In this document: positions 1 through 42,456 of the stretch, in pieces
Layout: the number at the start of each line of letters is the position of its first letter
How positions within the stretch are numbered: position 1 is the stretch's first letter
Assembly: GCF_949987535.1 (NCBI RefSeq)
Contig: NC_080079.1
Span: 62,001-126,000 of the forward strand
Direction of reading: 5' to 3'
DNA: 64,000 nucleotides
Origin: Balaenoptera acutorostrata
Lineage: Eukaryota > Chordata > Mammalia > Artiodactyla > Balaenopteridae
Program-made: the position numbers and the translations under genes
Notes under the pieces: generated by a model
The model's database searches: none
Told to the model about the DNA's origin: nothing
Seen by the model: only the letters and a program-made list of their open reading frames with translations

Positions 1-288
1 ACAAGAGCTCCTGGGAAACCAAGGGCTGAGTGTTTGGGAGAAGTGGTTGAGGTGGAGGCAAGGGATCAGGACTGGGAAGAGAGATAGCTACCTGTAAGAT
101 GTGAGCATCTGCTTCAGTTCAAGGTGGAGGAAGGAAATGTGTTCCAGAGGAAATGTGGGTGTGGCTTTCATCTAATTGAATGGATCACAATTTGACATAT
201 CGTGAATCCCAAAACTTTTTTTTTAAAGATTTCAATCAATTTGAAATAAAAGGTTTAAAAACAGTTCAAATGAAAAGAGCCCTCTGGG
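1..288. other. Left flank, no gene recognised
   Basis: I see no coding exon, RNA gene or recognisable repeat before the first SINE. The last 17 bases (272-288) are the left target-site duplication of that SINE. Confidence 0.4.
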
Positions 289-470
289 AATTCCCTGGCT
301 GTCCAGTAGTTAGAACTTGGCACTGTAACTGCCAGGGGCCGGGGTTCAATCCCTGGTCGGGGAACTAAGATCCCACAAGCTGTGCGGCATGGCCAAAAAA
401 AAAAAGAAAAAAGAAAAAGAAATTTTTTTAATTAAAAAAATATATTTTTCTAAAAAGAGGAAAAAACAAA
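289..470 (+). mobile_element. Short CHR-type tRNA-derived SINE
   Basis: The element begins with the 'aattccctggc' head, has an RNA polymerase III B-box-like 'ggttcaatcc' near 343, and ends in an A-rich tail. It is bracketed by a perfect 17-bp target-site duplication, gaaaagagccctctggg, at 272-288 and 471-487. The clean duplication shows retroposition and suggests a fairly recent insertion. Confidence 0.85.
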
Positions 471-487
471 GAAAAGAGCCCTCTGGG

Positions 488-1958
488 CAGGAAGTAGGAC
501 TGAACCAACTAGTTAGTTACAAAATCAGGCTTTGTCTCATGGAAAAGGGAAGACGACTTCACTCAGCACAGAGCCTTGGAAATCATCTCCTGAAACACTG
601 TACCCTAATCAAGGAACTGATGGTGTGTCCTGCTAGACTTAGCCAGTGATGGCTAAGTGCCTCCCCATCCCACTGCCCCTTGAGTGGACTTGCTGTTGGT
701 ATCCCATCTCTGTGTTACCATTGCCTGTTCAGTGTTTGCAGGGCAGGTGACTGGTGACTTCATGTCACACATCTTCAGATTAACCATGAACATGGAACTG
801 TGCCCAAAGAGCCTATGGGTACCTAGACCTGACACAGATGACAAGATCCTAGATTTTTGAGCCAACGGCTTTATAAATTGAGATTTGGGGGAGACTTAGT
901 AGAGTATGAGTATTTTTTGTATGTGGAAGCTATGTGAACTTTGTGGCCATACAGTGGACAGTGTCATACTACATTTTCCAAAGATGGTCGCATTAACATG
1001 TCCCATCCTGCACACTCTTCTGCAATGTGCCCTTGCAACATTTCCATCAAAGACGGAGAGTCTATTTCTCCACTCCTCAGAACTTTCATGGGCCTTGCAA
1101 CTTCTCTGAATATGAAAAGGCGGAAGTGGCACTGTGCTGGTACCAGGAGTAGCACTGCCAAATGTCCCTTTGGAGGCAAAATCATCCCCATTAGAGGACG
1201 ACTGGTCTACAGTCTTAAAATTTTTTTTCAATACATTATTTAATATTTCTATCTGAAAAATTTCATTCACATTACCTAAGCTGATAGTTTTCTTTTCATT
1301 AGAAATTCTCTGATGTACATAAAGTTGTTTTATTGAAAACTCTGATACATTAAAGATATTTATAAGGCTTTACTTTATTCTCAGTGTTCAATGAGCTGTC
1401 TCTGCCTGATAAAGGCATTCCTACATTTCTTGCATTCTTTGTCTCTTCATATGACTTGATTTTTCCATCAATTGCCTGGGGATGAAAGATGACACCACAA
1501 GGAATTGTGTTGAATTTTCTACACAATTTGTGTGAATTTTTTACACAAGGACTGGTAACTTCTCACAGAAGTCTGTCTCAAATTCATAAAATGAACTGGC
1601 CACAATGGACTGGTAGTGTTGTAAATGGATTACACATGGGAGGGCCCAACAGTGAATATTTATTTCTCACTCAGGTAAAGCACAAATGGACATTTTTTTT
1701 TGGTAGAGTTGGGAAAATTTCTGCTCTCCATAATCATAATCAATTTTTTCTGTCTTAAGTCATGGTTGCCATCTCCACCCAGTGGCTCCCAAGGCAAACT
1801 GGGGTGGGGGTGTGGGGAGCAGATTTGCGCTTCAGAACCACAGGGCATAAAATGTCAGCAGGAATGCATGGAAGGTATTTTGTTTTTTTTTTTTCTTGTG
1901 GCCTGGCCTGGAATTAATGTTTATTGCTTGTGTTCAAATTCTCCTGGCCACAGCTCAG
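488..1958. other. 3' flank of the zinc-finger gene, no separate gene recognised
   Basis: No supported exon was found. The nearest minus-strand AATAAA signal (TTTATT on the plus strand) is at 1920-1925, about 35 bases past the zinc-finger stop codon. Others occur near 1329 and 1371, so the 3' UTR could end at any of them. The short open frames at 900-1250 on both strands match no family I know. Confidence 0.4.
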
Positions 1959-20708
<18,750 letters not shown>

Positions 20709-20924
20709 TTCCTGCTGTTCTTAGAAACACACAGAGGACTCTGGAACGAGAGCTGGGAGAGAAGGTGAATGGAGGGGCATCAATTTAAATCTTTAAAAAT
20801 GCTTACTTAAATAATGGTTGTTGCTTTATTTACACAATGGCTGCTTCTCCGTATTTATTTCCCTGTGAAGTTCCCTACAACTGATGTGGGCTCTGCCATT
20901 TGACTTGCTTTGGTTAAAAGGACA

Positions 20925-21000
20925 TAGGATACAGCAGAAACTAACACAACATTGTAAAGCAATTATACTCCGAAAAAGATATTAAAAAAAAAAAAGGACA
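20925..21000 (+). mobile_element. L1 3' tail fragment
   Basis: It contains 'agaaactaacacaacattgt' and a poly-A run, the same 3' terminus as the L1s at 21.6 and 58.4 kb. Confidence 0.65.
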
Positions 21001-21235
21001 TATGATGCAAACACAGATGAAAAGCACTTTTCCACTACAGCTTGCCTTCTGGGGCTAGCCTGTTAGGGACACGTGGTTTAGCCAACAGCCAGCACAAACC
21101 ACCAAAAAAGTAAATGAAGTCATCTGAAATCAAACAACCTCAGTCAGGGCACCAGATGACTACAGCTTCATTTGTGAACCAGACAACACTAACACAGGAA
21201 CTGACCAACTACACCTAGCCCCAAAATGCTGAACC

Positions 21236-21655
21236 ACAGACCCAGAGATTGTCATACTGAGTGAAGTAAGTCAAAGACAAATATCATATGATATTGCTTA
21301 TATGTAGAATCTACAAAAATGGTACAAATGAACCTATTTACAATACAGAAATAGAGTCATAGATGTAGAAAACAAACTTACAGTTACCAAGGGGAAAAGG
21401 AGTGGGGGAGGAATAAATTGGGAGATTGGGATTGACATATACATACTACTATATATAAAAGAGACAGCTAATAAGAACCTACTGAAAGCACAGGGAACTC
21501 TACTCAATACTCTGTAATGACCTATACGGGAATTGAATCTAAAAAAGAGTGGATATATGTATATGTATAAACTGATTCACTTTGCTGTACAGCAGAAACT
21601 AACACAACATTGTAAATCAACTATGTGCCAATAAAATTTTAAAAAGTAAAAACAA
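21236..21655 (+). mobile_element. 5'-truncated L1 3' end
   Basis: It begins in the last part of ORF2 ('gagtgaagtaagtcaaagac') and runs through the cetartiodactyl-type 3' UTR to 'ccaataaaattttaaaaagt'. Confidence 0.8.
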
Positions 21656-21707
21656 AACAAAAATTTAAAAAAACCCAAGATGCTAAACTTTGAGCAAATC
21701 TTTTTTT

Positions 21708-22020
21708 AATATATTTATTTATTTATTTATTTTTGGCCACATTGGGTCTTTGTTGCTGTGCGCGGGCTTTCTCTAGTTGCGGTGAGCGGGGGCTACGCTT
21801 CGTTGCAGTGCGCAGGCTTCTCATTGTGGTGGCTTCTCTTTGTTGCAGAGCACAAGCTCTAGGCGCACGGGCTTCAGTAGTTGTGACAGGTGGGCTCAGT
21901 AGTTGTGGCACACGGGCTTAGCTGCTCCACGGCATGTGGGATCTTCCCGGACCAGGGCTCGAATCTGTGTCCCCTGCATTGGCAGGCAGATTCTCAACCA
22001 CTGCGCCACCAGGGAAGCCC
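21708..22020 (-). mobile_element. CHR-type SINE
   Basis: A full-length antisense element, from (ATTT)n at the left to 'gcgccaccagggaagcccc' at the right. No clear duplication was found. Confidence 0.85.
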
Positions 22021-22514
22021 CCAATGTTTTTTTGTTGTTGTTGTTGTTTTTTAAGTCAGTAAATTTGGGTTGGTTCATTACTGAGCAAATGCTAAATGAT
22101 ATGTCTAAGTCCCCAAACTCAATGTTTTTAACAAAATTACCTGGGGAAAAAAGTCTTACATTACATGCTGAAATACAATCAATAGAACTTCACAACCACA
22201 TGTAGAACTTCTGAAAGGAAAACAAATGTCACCTGGATGGACCTCAGTAAGGTTGTTGCAACTAAGAGACCGCGTGAATTTTAGAAAGCAATTGTGTGCA
22301 GACCAGAAAACTATGTTTTAACTTTTTTACATCATAACACGAGTCTGTTAATTTTATGGAGGCATATGCTGTGTTTTATTTACATTTTTTAAAACTCAGT
22401 TTGGAGCCAATTAGAGTGAAGTGTGATTCACTCTAATTTTCCTAGTTTAAACAGTGGGAAATAGGCTTCTGTTATTGTGCTGTGGAATTTATGATTATCA
22501 AGAACAGATTTCTG

Positions 22515-22804
22515 GGGCTTCCCTGGTGGCGCAGTGGTTGAGAATCTGCCTGCTAATGCAGGGGACACGGGTTCGAGCCCTGGTCTGGGAAGATCCCACA
22601 TGCCACGGAGCAGCTGGGCCCGTGAGCCACAATTGCTGAGCCTGCGCGTCTGGAGCCTGTGCCCCGCGACGGGAGGGGCCGCGATAGAGAAAGGCCCGCG
22701 CACCGCGATGAAGAGCGGTCCCCGCACCGCGATGAAGAGTGGCCCCCGCTTGCCGCAACTGGAGAAAGCCCTCGCACGAACCGAAGACCCAACACAGCCA
22801 AAAA

Positions 22805-22835
<31 letters not shown>

Positions 22836-22855
22836 GAAAATCCTTTAAAAAAAAA
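22515..22855 (+). mobile_element. Young CHR-type SINE
   Basis: A long clean TAAA tail and a perfect 14-bp duplication, agaacagatttctg, at 22501-22514 and 22856-22869. 'gcaccgcgatgaagagcggt' is partly duplicated inside the body. This is the last CHR SINE before a gap of nearly 24 kb. Confidence 0.9.
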
Positions 22856-22869
22856 AGAACAGATTTCTG

Positions 22870-24050
22870 ATGTTAAGTGGGAAACACTTGTATTATTGGT
22901 CCCCGGAGCTCACTTAGTCCACAGAAAGAATTAGGGAAAATCAGATAGGCATGTTTAAGTCAAAGTCTTCTAAAAATTATTTAAGTTGACTGCATTTCTC
23001 AAAAATGGTGTCAAGAGTAAACGTGTTGGACGTAATGGTGGCAGAGTGGGTAACATTATCCAAAAGTCAAGATGCCTGATGTATACAAAAATCACGTGAG
23101 CCTGGCACGTCACTCATGTCCTCAAATCCTCTTTCCTCTCCACACCCCGCTCCCTCCCCAAGCTTTCTCATAAGACAGACATACCCGGACGAACCCTTCC
23201 TGAACTAACAGAAAGAACTGCTAGGAAGAGCGAGCATCAGCATACCTCCAGATACCAAACTTGACGGTATAATAGGCTTGAGAGAGTTCAGATAACAGGA
23301 ACAGTGGGGGTAGAATGAAGGAGTGAGAATCTTTAGGGAGCACCATAGACAGATTCTCTCAGCTGTGACAGGTTATCCCTCCACCCCCAGACCACACCCT
23401 CGGGGCCTCTCCAATAAGTAACATTTCTTTTGGCCTCTGCCTACCCCTCTCAGCCTAGCTCAGGTCTCCTTCTGAAAGTCGACTGAGACCTTCCATTATC
23501 ACCCAGTCTTTGACAACTTCGGGAGGAAGCAGTGTCACCCATATCTCGTTCAGTCTGGGCAGAAGCATCAATAATTGCTTGGCCATGCAAAGCTAGAATC
23601 TTCTCCTTTCTGTGACTCTTCTGCCTCTTCTCTGAAGCGCTAATAAGCGGGTTCAGGTTTCAGGGGTTGTCTTTCGTTCATACGGCGCCTCCCCTTCATG
23701 CTACCTTGTTCCAAACTACCTTGTTCCAAAGAAAAGGGGTCAGTCATTCAGAGCCCAGTGATCCCCCCTGGCACTCACGGTCTCTAGAAACTAGCTCTTG
23801 TGTAAACTGTAAACGAAACCTGGAGTGCTCAGCAGGCTACACAGCGCAGGAGGGGACCTGACACTTCACCTGCTGAAAAGACGCCGAGAGACCCCACTAA
23901 CAACTACCACAAAGTAAGACTCCTCATGCACTTCACACTGATCTCTCCGGGAATCGGGGGCAACTCGCTAGTCCTTAAGGCGCTCGCGTCACAGGCGAGC
24001 AAACCCAATGTCACAGAGGTTAATGACATCGCCCAGGAGGCTTGCTTCGG
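22870..24050. other. Between the last SINE and the CpG island, no feature recognised
   Basis: Mixed-composition, apparently unique sequence, with GC content rising towards the island. If the first exon is at 24.3 kb, this is ZNF intron 1. Confidence 0.35.
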
Positions 24051-24680
24051 CGGCACAGCTGAACAGTGCACGCAGCCCGCAGCCCTCCCACGCTCGCTCG
24101 CGTGGTCTGCAGACCCGCCCCGGCCTCACAGTCACCTTGGACTCCACCCCCAGGTCGCGAAGCCTCCGGAGGCGGGCGCCCGGCTGTCCGCAGTGCACCG
24201 TCTTCTGACCAAGCAACACTCGAAGCACGGCCCGAGCCGGCCCTTTCCAGCCCCGGACCAGCGGGTCCTGAGGCCACAATCGCCTCCCGGCCCCTGCCCA
24301 GGCCGCGGCTCGCACCTGCGCCTCAGGCCGCGCCGCTCACACCCGCCAACCTTTACTCTCCCACCGAGTGGAGCAGCACCCCCGCCCCGCCCTGCGTCCC
24401 CGCGCCGCGGCCACCTTCCACCCTTGCACCCACCTTCGGGTACCCAGAACCCTAGCCAGCGCGCGGGCGCAGCTGCCGTAGCGCAGTGGGGTCCGGAAGT
24501 TCCGGGCGGAAGAGGGTGAGGTGGGCGGGGCCGCACACGCGCAGGAGAAACCCGGAAGACTCCCTCCAAGTGGCTCCTGCGGGAACGCGTCCTTGCGTGG
24601 CGAGAGTGCGTGTCCCACACCCGTCTCCGTCCGTAGGCGCCGTCGGGGGACGTTTTGTGTATCGAGGGGTAATGGGTCTT
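24051..24680. promoter_or_regulatory. CpG island, probable TATA-less promoter of the ZNF gene
   Basis: CpG density is very high against an AT-rich background. Visible elements include a GC box (gggcgggg, about 24522-24530) and ETS-like ccggaag motifs near 24491 and 24548. There is no TATA box. KRAB-ZNF genes normally start with a non-coding exon in such an island, and this one lies 3.6 kb upstream of the ATG exon. Divergent transcription to the right is possible. Confidence 0.75.
24316..24480 (-). other. Candidate non-coding first exon of the ZNF gene
   Basis: The best minus-strand donor in the island is gcgcag|gtgcg at 24316/24315. The start near 24480 is only a guess from promoter elements. 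A second donor near 24133 (caag|gtgac) is an alternative. Confidence 0.4.
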
Positions 24681-25029
24681 GCTGCCCTGAGCCCCGGATG
24701 TGATGGATGAGACCGTGTCTCGACCCACGTGCAACCACGTGGAATTCTGGTTTGTTATTAAGTCCTAGTTTAAGAAGCTGAAAGAGATGTTGTGGGACGA
24801 ATGGGGAAATTCTTATGAGGGCCGAGAATCCGATGATACTATAAGTTAGCTTTAATGTTTTTATTTCCTATAATGGCATTGCGGTTATGGAACCCACGTC
24901 CTTTTTTTTTTTTTTAACAGTTGCATACTACAGCATGAATCGTGAAATATCACAATGTCTGTCCTTATTAAAGTACTTAAACCATAATTGCGACTGTTGT
25001 GACTTTGTTAAATTAACAGTTTAAATGTA

Positions 25030-25440
25030 TATCCTCAGTGTGCGCAATGGTGAACCACCGTCAACAAAGACCACAAGGAAACGTGACATAGAAAATTTTA
25101 TTACACGTAGGTCTATGCATGCCTGTAAGTGCCACAAGAGGAGTTCAAGGCAGGCAGTGTGGTTAGGAAAGGGACAGGGCATGCTGCTTGGGAGGGCTCT
25201 GGGACATTGCAATGGTCGCAATGTGACAGAGTGATAAGAGTCCTGTAACTCTTTGTTCTGGCTATGCTGGCCCTTTGAGTTTATCTTGTTCTTTGTCCTC
25301 GGAGCACCAAATTTCCCCCTCTCTTTATTTATAGGGCTAATCCTTTGGCCCTGTTGGACACCCTGCTCATGTCTACCTATCTGCCTAGCTCCTTCTCAGG
25401 CGTTCAGGAACCCTTTTTGTTAGGAGAAGAGGCAGGGGCG
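25030..25440 (-). repeat. LTR-like region of the ERV
   Basis: On the minus strand it holds a TATAAATA-like box near 25327-25334 and an AATAAA signal near 25095-25100, the order expected of U3 and R. Boundaries are not firm. A purine run next to 'tttggtgctccgag' near 25308 could instead mark the LTR start. Confidence 0.5.
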
Positions 25441-25569
25441 TCGTAGGGGCCCTGGGTTCCTGATGCCTGCTCTCTGTCAGAGTATTCCTAGAGAGGGAGT
25501 GGGGGCTCCATGGAATGTGATGGAGGCTTGTTCAAGTGTTGTCTGGGTGTTGACTGGCCGGTATTCTTG

Positions 25570-26560
25570 TCACCTTACCATCTGGAGGTTCATTTGTTGT
25601 ATTCTAAAAGAGACAAACTTAACAAGGAGGTTAAAAATGCATGGCCCAAAGATCAGTAGAAGTAGGAAGGCTGCTATAGGACCTAGAAAAGGAGTTAGCC
25701 AAGAGAACCAGGACCAGATATTAGTCTTGAAATCCCACCAGTCGAATCCCTTTGAGGCTCCCTTCATATAAAATCCTTTAGCTCTTTTCGATAATATTCC
25801 AAAGTTTAGTTTGAATTTTGCCCAATTGGTTGACAAAAAAACCCAGCAATCCTCCTTTAACATTGCACAGGTCCCACCTTGTTTAGCCGTTGATAAGTAT
25901 AAAGCTCTCCTGTTCTGTAAAACCACGCCTGCTAGAGAATTTATTTGTTCTTGTAGAGTGTTAATTTGAGCTGCTGAGTAGGCAATCTGTCGTGTGAGTT
26001 CAAGAAAGAGCTGTCAGGCAGTGAAAATAAAGTTTAAAAGTCCAGCTGAGCCTGTCTCTATCCCAGTGGTCATCTCTAGGACTGATAGTACAGTGAGGGC
26101 TGCCTGCTTTTGTTTACGTGATCGAGAGCGTAAGGGAAGTGGGATGCTGTCATTTATAAGTGTAAGATTAGGAATAATGTATGCAAGGGTACAGGTCCCC
26201 GTCCAGTTGGCTGGAAGGCATAAATAGGCATTGGATCCTCAAAGGAAATAGGTGCGATTTGTAGGGGCTAGGCAGACGTCTAAAGTGATGTTGAAGTAGG
26301 GTTTTCCTAAATGGGTGCGGGAATGTTCTATGCCCTCACAGGTAGTAGCTAAAGTCATTCCAGCTAAAGGAGAGAGGCAAGCAACCTTTGAGGGATGAGA
26401 GGAAAAGTTATAAGCCCAGTTGAAAGAAGGGATAGTAAGGTTCCACCCTATGTCATAATCCTCAGGTGTCTTGAGTTTTTTGCAGTCTTCTTGCTTAATA
26501 TTTGAGGGTTGGAACCAAAAATTGTGGTTCTGATAGGGACAACTTGGGGATGGGGTGGGA
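25570..26560 (-). pseudogene. ERV env remnant (surface and transmembrane parts)
   Basis: The frame covers the later surface subunit, a basic cleavage-like segment, and the transmembrane subunit with a heptad region, a gamma-type conserved loop and a hydrophobic anchor at about 25610-25700. In-frame TGA codons stand at 26239-26241 and 26014-26016. In the loop, the motif that is normally CX6CC reads CX6CW. The start and signal peptide are missing. Confidence 0.75.
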
Positions 26561-26602
26561 CTTTAGCTAGGGTAGGCTTCGTGGTGGCTGTTAAGGCCAT
26601 AT

Positions 26603-26944
26603 TTACTGGTGTAAATGATAAAGTAGCTTTTTAAGTTTTGTTAAAAGGTCGCAGCCTAACAGAGGTGTAGGACAGGCCAGGAGGACTAGGAAAGAGTGTG
26701 TGAATAAAGTATTTTCAAGAGAACAGGGTAAGTGAGGTGTAAAATGGCCATAAGAGGGTTGTCCGTCTATCCCTGTTAGGAGGATCGAGGAACGGCGAGT
26801 GGGACCAGAGAAGGAGGTCAGAGCTGAATAAGTAGCCCCAGTGTCAATCAGACGCTGAGAGTAGCCCCTGCCACATCCAGGGTTACCCAGGGCTCCTCTG
26901 GTCTTGCGGGGAACATAGGGGCCTGGAGGTTGAGCCCCAGGCAC
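26603..26944 (-). pseudogene. ERV protease remnant
   Basis: An open stretch of about 113 codons holds the aspartic-protease triad DTG (about 26837-26845) in the context LIDTGATYSAL, and the C-terminal hallmark LLGCDLL. It is cut off from pol just downstream. Confidence 0.8.
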
Positions 26945-27049
26945 CTTCAGTCATCCGCACCCAGGAGCCCCAGATCTAGAGCGCCATCCACTTCGTGCTC
27001 CTGGTAGTCACTTGCCACCGACAGGGGAAATTGGCCTTGACTTTGGCCC

Positions 27050-27610
27050 GAGGGGCCGGGACCCGAAATACCCTGGATGTTGGGTGGTCATGGTGTTGGC
27101 CTACCCGCTTGAGGTCGGCAGGGACAACTCCTTTTCCAACGGCCCTTTTGGTGACAGTGAGGGCATGGGGTATGGGGTGGTAGGGTGCAGCATTTCCTGA
27201 CAGCGTGCCACTGCTGACTGCACTGGCAGCAGGTCAGCGGTGGTCTTTGAGGAGGAGAGGGGATTCCTGTAGGTCCCTGTTGTGGGGGACTGAGTAATGG
27301 CAACAGCCATGTATTGAGCGTGTGGCTTTAATTTTTCCTCCTCTCTTAGTTCTCGCCTATTCCTGGAAATTTCCTCCCTGTTGCTGAAGATCTTAAAGGC
27401 CGTGTCAAGCAGGACAGAGAGTGGAGTTTGTGGGCCCTGTTCTAGTTTTTGTAATTTCTGTCTGATGTCAGGGGATGCTTGGCTTATAAAATGAACTGCA
27501 AGTATGGCCTGACTTTCAATGATCCAAAGAGGATCATTCTCAGGCTTTAAGGTCTTGTCATTTGCTCTGCTAGGTTTTGGATTTGCTTGGGACCCGACAC
27601 CACTTCCTTC
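27050..27610 (-). pseudogene. ERV gag remnant: capsid C-terminus and nucleocapsid
   Basis: The capsid major-homology region (the ISQASPDIRQKL segment) is near 27460-27490. It is followed by a charged tail and a nucleocapsid segment with CxxC-type zinc-knuckle patterns at about 27130-27240. The capsid and nucleocapsid lie in different frames, and an in-frame stop interrupts the capsid near 27553, so gag is dead. Confidence 0.7.
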
Positions 27611-27790
27611 TTTCTAATCTGTGAATATGTTACCTAACATGGTAGATGGGACTTTGAATATGTGATAGGGTAAGGATCCTGAGAAGGGGAGAGATTCCAG
27701 GGTTACCTGGGTGAGCCCGATGTTATCACAGAACCTTATAAGTGAGAAGCAGGAGGGTCAGTGAGAGCTGGAAGATGCTGTACTGCTGGC
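27600..27790 (+). mobile_element. Old LTR-like interspersed repeat fragment
   Basis: It contains 'atatgttacctaacatgg', 'gatgttatcacagaacc' and 'gcaggagggtcagtgagag', phrases of a common old mammalian LTR-like repeat. The family is not assigned. Confidence 0.45.
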
Positions 27791-27825
27791 TGTGAAAACG
27801 TACTCACTTTACTAAGGAACATGGG

Positions 27826-27945
27826 GCTTATATGCTGCGCAGTGTTCCAAAGCTCTGCATCTCACCTGTTCAGCCCTCACACTCTATGCTGTGGAGAGGA
27901 GCTGCTGACATGCCCATTTTACTGACGGGGAAGTCAAAGCAGGAA
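27826..27945 (-). mobile_element. MIR-like SINE fragment
   Basis: The plus strand shows 'tgcccattttactgacgggg' in the context of an antisense MIR core. Confidence 0.45.
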
Positions 27946-28486
27946 GTCTGGGCATACAGTGGGTTTCCTGGTGTGTGCCCTCTCGGTGGGAACAGGGTTC
28001 TTGTCCCAAATTATTCTTCTGTTTCATAACATTGAGGTGTAGTTCACTGAGCTGATTAATGATTTCCTCGTTTCTGCCTCATTCTGCACTAGGGTCCCCA
28101 TATCCTTATAAGTTCCCCTTCCAGGCACAAAGACTTAAGAGATAATAAGAGATCTCTGTGCTGACTTTTCAAACATATTTTAATCTTAAAATATAGCGCA
28201 GGATAATGCTATTAGTGAGCACAAAGGAATAACTTCACATCCTAGGGAAAGATGTCAGGGGATACACTTAGGATATGGCTAACAAGTCCTCCGGAGGTAT
28301 ATTATTTTTATTTTTTCCAAACAGCAAAATAGTGTCTGTACTCCTTCCTGTGAATCCTTTACAAGAGATGCTGACTGGTGGCTGGGTAGGTCTACTTTTG
28401 CAGAAGAGCTTAGTGTAACCTACACTGATATGTTCTCACTCATCATGGTTTCTAGGAACTCCAACACAAGCTAAGTCATAGTTTGC

Positions 28487-28501
28487 TTTAATTACTTTAA
28501 T
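28487..28501 (-). terminator. CYP2E1: Candidate CYP2E1 polyadenylation signals
   Basis: Two minus-strand ATTAAA hexamers lie at 28496-28501 and 28487-28492, 190-205 bases past the stop codon. No AATAAA is seen closer. This agrees with the short 3' UTR known for CYP2E1. Confidence 0.5.
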
Positions 28502-28691
28502 TAGTTTGACACAATCTTTTATGGACTTTGTTTCAAATTCTATCTGAAGAATGTGCTTGGCCTGGAAAGCAGCCTCTCTGGCCCAGTTGGTTCCCTGTGG
28601 AGCCCTGGCTAGCCTTGCTGAGGGGGCACAGGGAAGCAGGAGGCCTCCAGGCCAGCATCAAGGGACCTGCGGTCTTCAGAGAACGTGTGCC

Positions 28692-40600
<11,909 letters not shown>

Positions 40601-42456
40601 CTTGGATCTTATTCAGTTGCCTGCACCTTCTCGGACAATGTTGACTAATTGGGATGACAGAGGTGGCCTTGCCTTGTGCCTGGCGGGAATGGGTACTTCT
40701 CCATCAAGTCTATTGTTGTTTGGTTGTAGCAAAGAGACAATCACATTGGGACAATTTTCTTCTTTCTCTATTTAACAAGGAGTATTTAGCAGGGATGAGT
40801 GCTGAGATAATGAAATATCTTTTTAATTGAGACAATCTTAGGACTTTTCTCCTTAAACCTGCTGGTATGATGCTGGATGAAAACATTGTTTCATATAAAA
40901 GCAGTCTTATAGTTCCGCTTCACAGCCAAGATTTTCATGGAACGATACTCTTTTTACATGCTCATGGGTTCAACTTCTTAATAGTGTTTTTAGTAGTTGT
41001 GCATCTATAGCCATAGACAAAATAGGGCTTCAGTTTCTTATGTTTTATTATATCTGCTATAAGAATTGTGCTAACTCTAGAAACAATTAAAATTCCATCT
41101 TTTTCTATTGTCTGGGATACTTTAAATTGTTAGGGAATTATCTGGACTTTGAAATTTTGATAGAATTTACTAGTAAAACAATATGGAAAGGCCTTATTGA
41201 AGTTAAACAATTGTTTATTGTTTTACAATAAGTAAGATTACAAATATCATCTCAATTAGGAAAGTAAGACATGCTCCTTGTAACAAATCAAACAATGCAG
41301 AACTGGATAAAGCAAGATGTGAGAGTACAGACTCTCCCTACAGCGGTAGTTCCCCTATTTTCAGTCCCATTAAGAAAGAAAAACTGCTGCCAACTCTTTC
41401 TTATTATTATTTCTCATTTTTCTTTTATACCTACTGAAAGATACCTTTTGCACTTACTTTGATTCTGTGTATCAGACTTGTGCCTACATTTAAAAGGCAA
41501 ATGTAAACAAGCATCTTGGTTAAAGTGTACTTAAAATAACTTCCTGTGCCCTGGCATGGCCTGGGGGGAGCCACACCTTCAACACTGGCAGAATCAGTGG
41601 CAGCAACTTGAAATAAAGTCCTGGAAGAATAGCAGATATCTTTTAAAAAGCTGCCCTGCAATGCTTTTAATGGCATAGAAGGAATATTGTGTAGGGAAAC
41701 CATGGACTTTGACAACTCAGAGGAAACATGTTTTAGAGAAGTTGCATCCAAATGGTTTATTCCGGGTACAAGTCCCTGTTGGGTATAGAATTTGCAAGTA
41801 TTTTCTCCCATCCTGTGGGTTGTCTTTTTACTTCCTTGCTGATGTCCTCTGAGCACAAAAGGTTTAAATCTTGATGAAGTCAAATTGATCTATTTTTTCT
41901 TTTGTCACTTGTGCTTTGGTTTGTATCTAAGAAATCATTGCCTAATCTAAGTTCACGAAGATTTATTCTGAGGTTTTCTTCTAAGTGTACCACCCATTTT
42001 GAGCTGTTTCGTATATGGTATGAGATAGGGTCCAACTTAGTCCTTTTCCATATGGGCAGCCTTTGTCCCAACACCATTTGTTGAAAAGAGCAAACTTAAG
42101 GAATGGGGAAATCCCCAAGAGTGCCAACTGTCTTGGTACTTTTGTCGAAAATCAATTGACCACAGATGTGAGGGTTTATTTCCAGACTCTCAATTCTATT
42201 CCATTATTCTGTATGTCTATCCTTATGCCAGTTCCACAGTGTCTTGATAACTGTAGCTTTGTATTAAGCTTTTAAGTTAGGAAGTGAGTCCTTTAAGTTA
42301 GTTCTTCTTTTTAAAGATTTTTTAAAAAGGTATTCTGAATTTCTTGCATTTCCATATGAATTTTAGGATTAGCTTGTCAATTTCTACAGAACAGATAAGT
42401 GGGATTTTGATAGGGATTGAAATAAATCTGTATACCACTTTGGGAGAAGAGCTGTC

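Larger units (their letters stand above)
25030..27610 (-). mobile_element. Class I (gamma-like) endogenous retrovirus remnant, pol deleted
   Basis: Read on the minus strand, capsid and nucleocapsid pieces (27.6-27.05 kb) are followed by protease (26.94-26.60 kb), then a broken env (about 26.56-25.57 kb) and an LTR-like region (about 25.44-25.03 kb). No reverse transcriptase, RNase H or integrase sequence lies between protease and env, which are only tens of bases apart, so an internal deletion removed pol. The 5' side is truncated within capsid. The relic cannot encode a virus. Confidence 0.8.

Noticed and set aside
289..470. tRNA-like B-box sequences here and in the other SINEs
   Set aside because: They are parts of tRNA-derived SINEs with tails and target duplications, not tRNA genes.
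22428..22815. Opposed open frames of 80-100 codons, and similar ones at 5980, 14460, 18503 and 21723
   Set aside because: They lie inside CHR SINEs and recur as the same peptides in every copy.
23926..24738. Several long open frames on both strands in the CpG island
   Set aside because: They mirror each other and are Pro/Arg/Ala-rich. This is expected of CpG islands, and no known protein is resembled.
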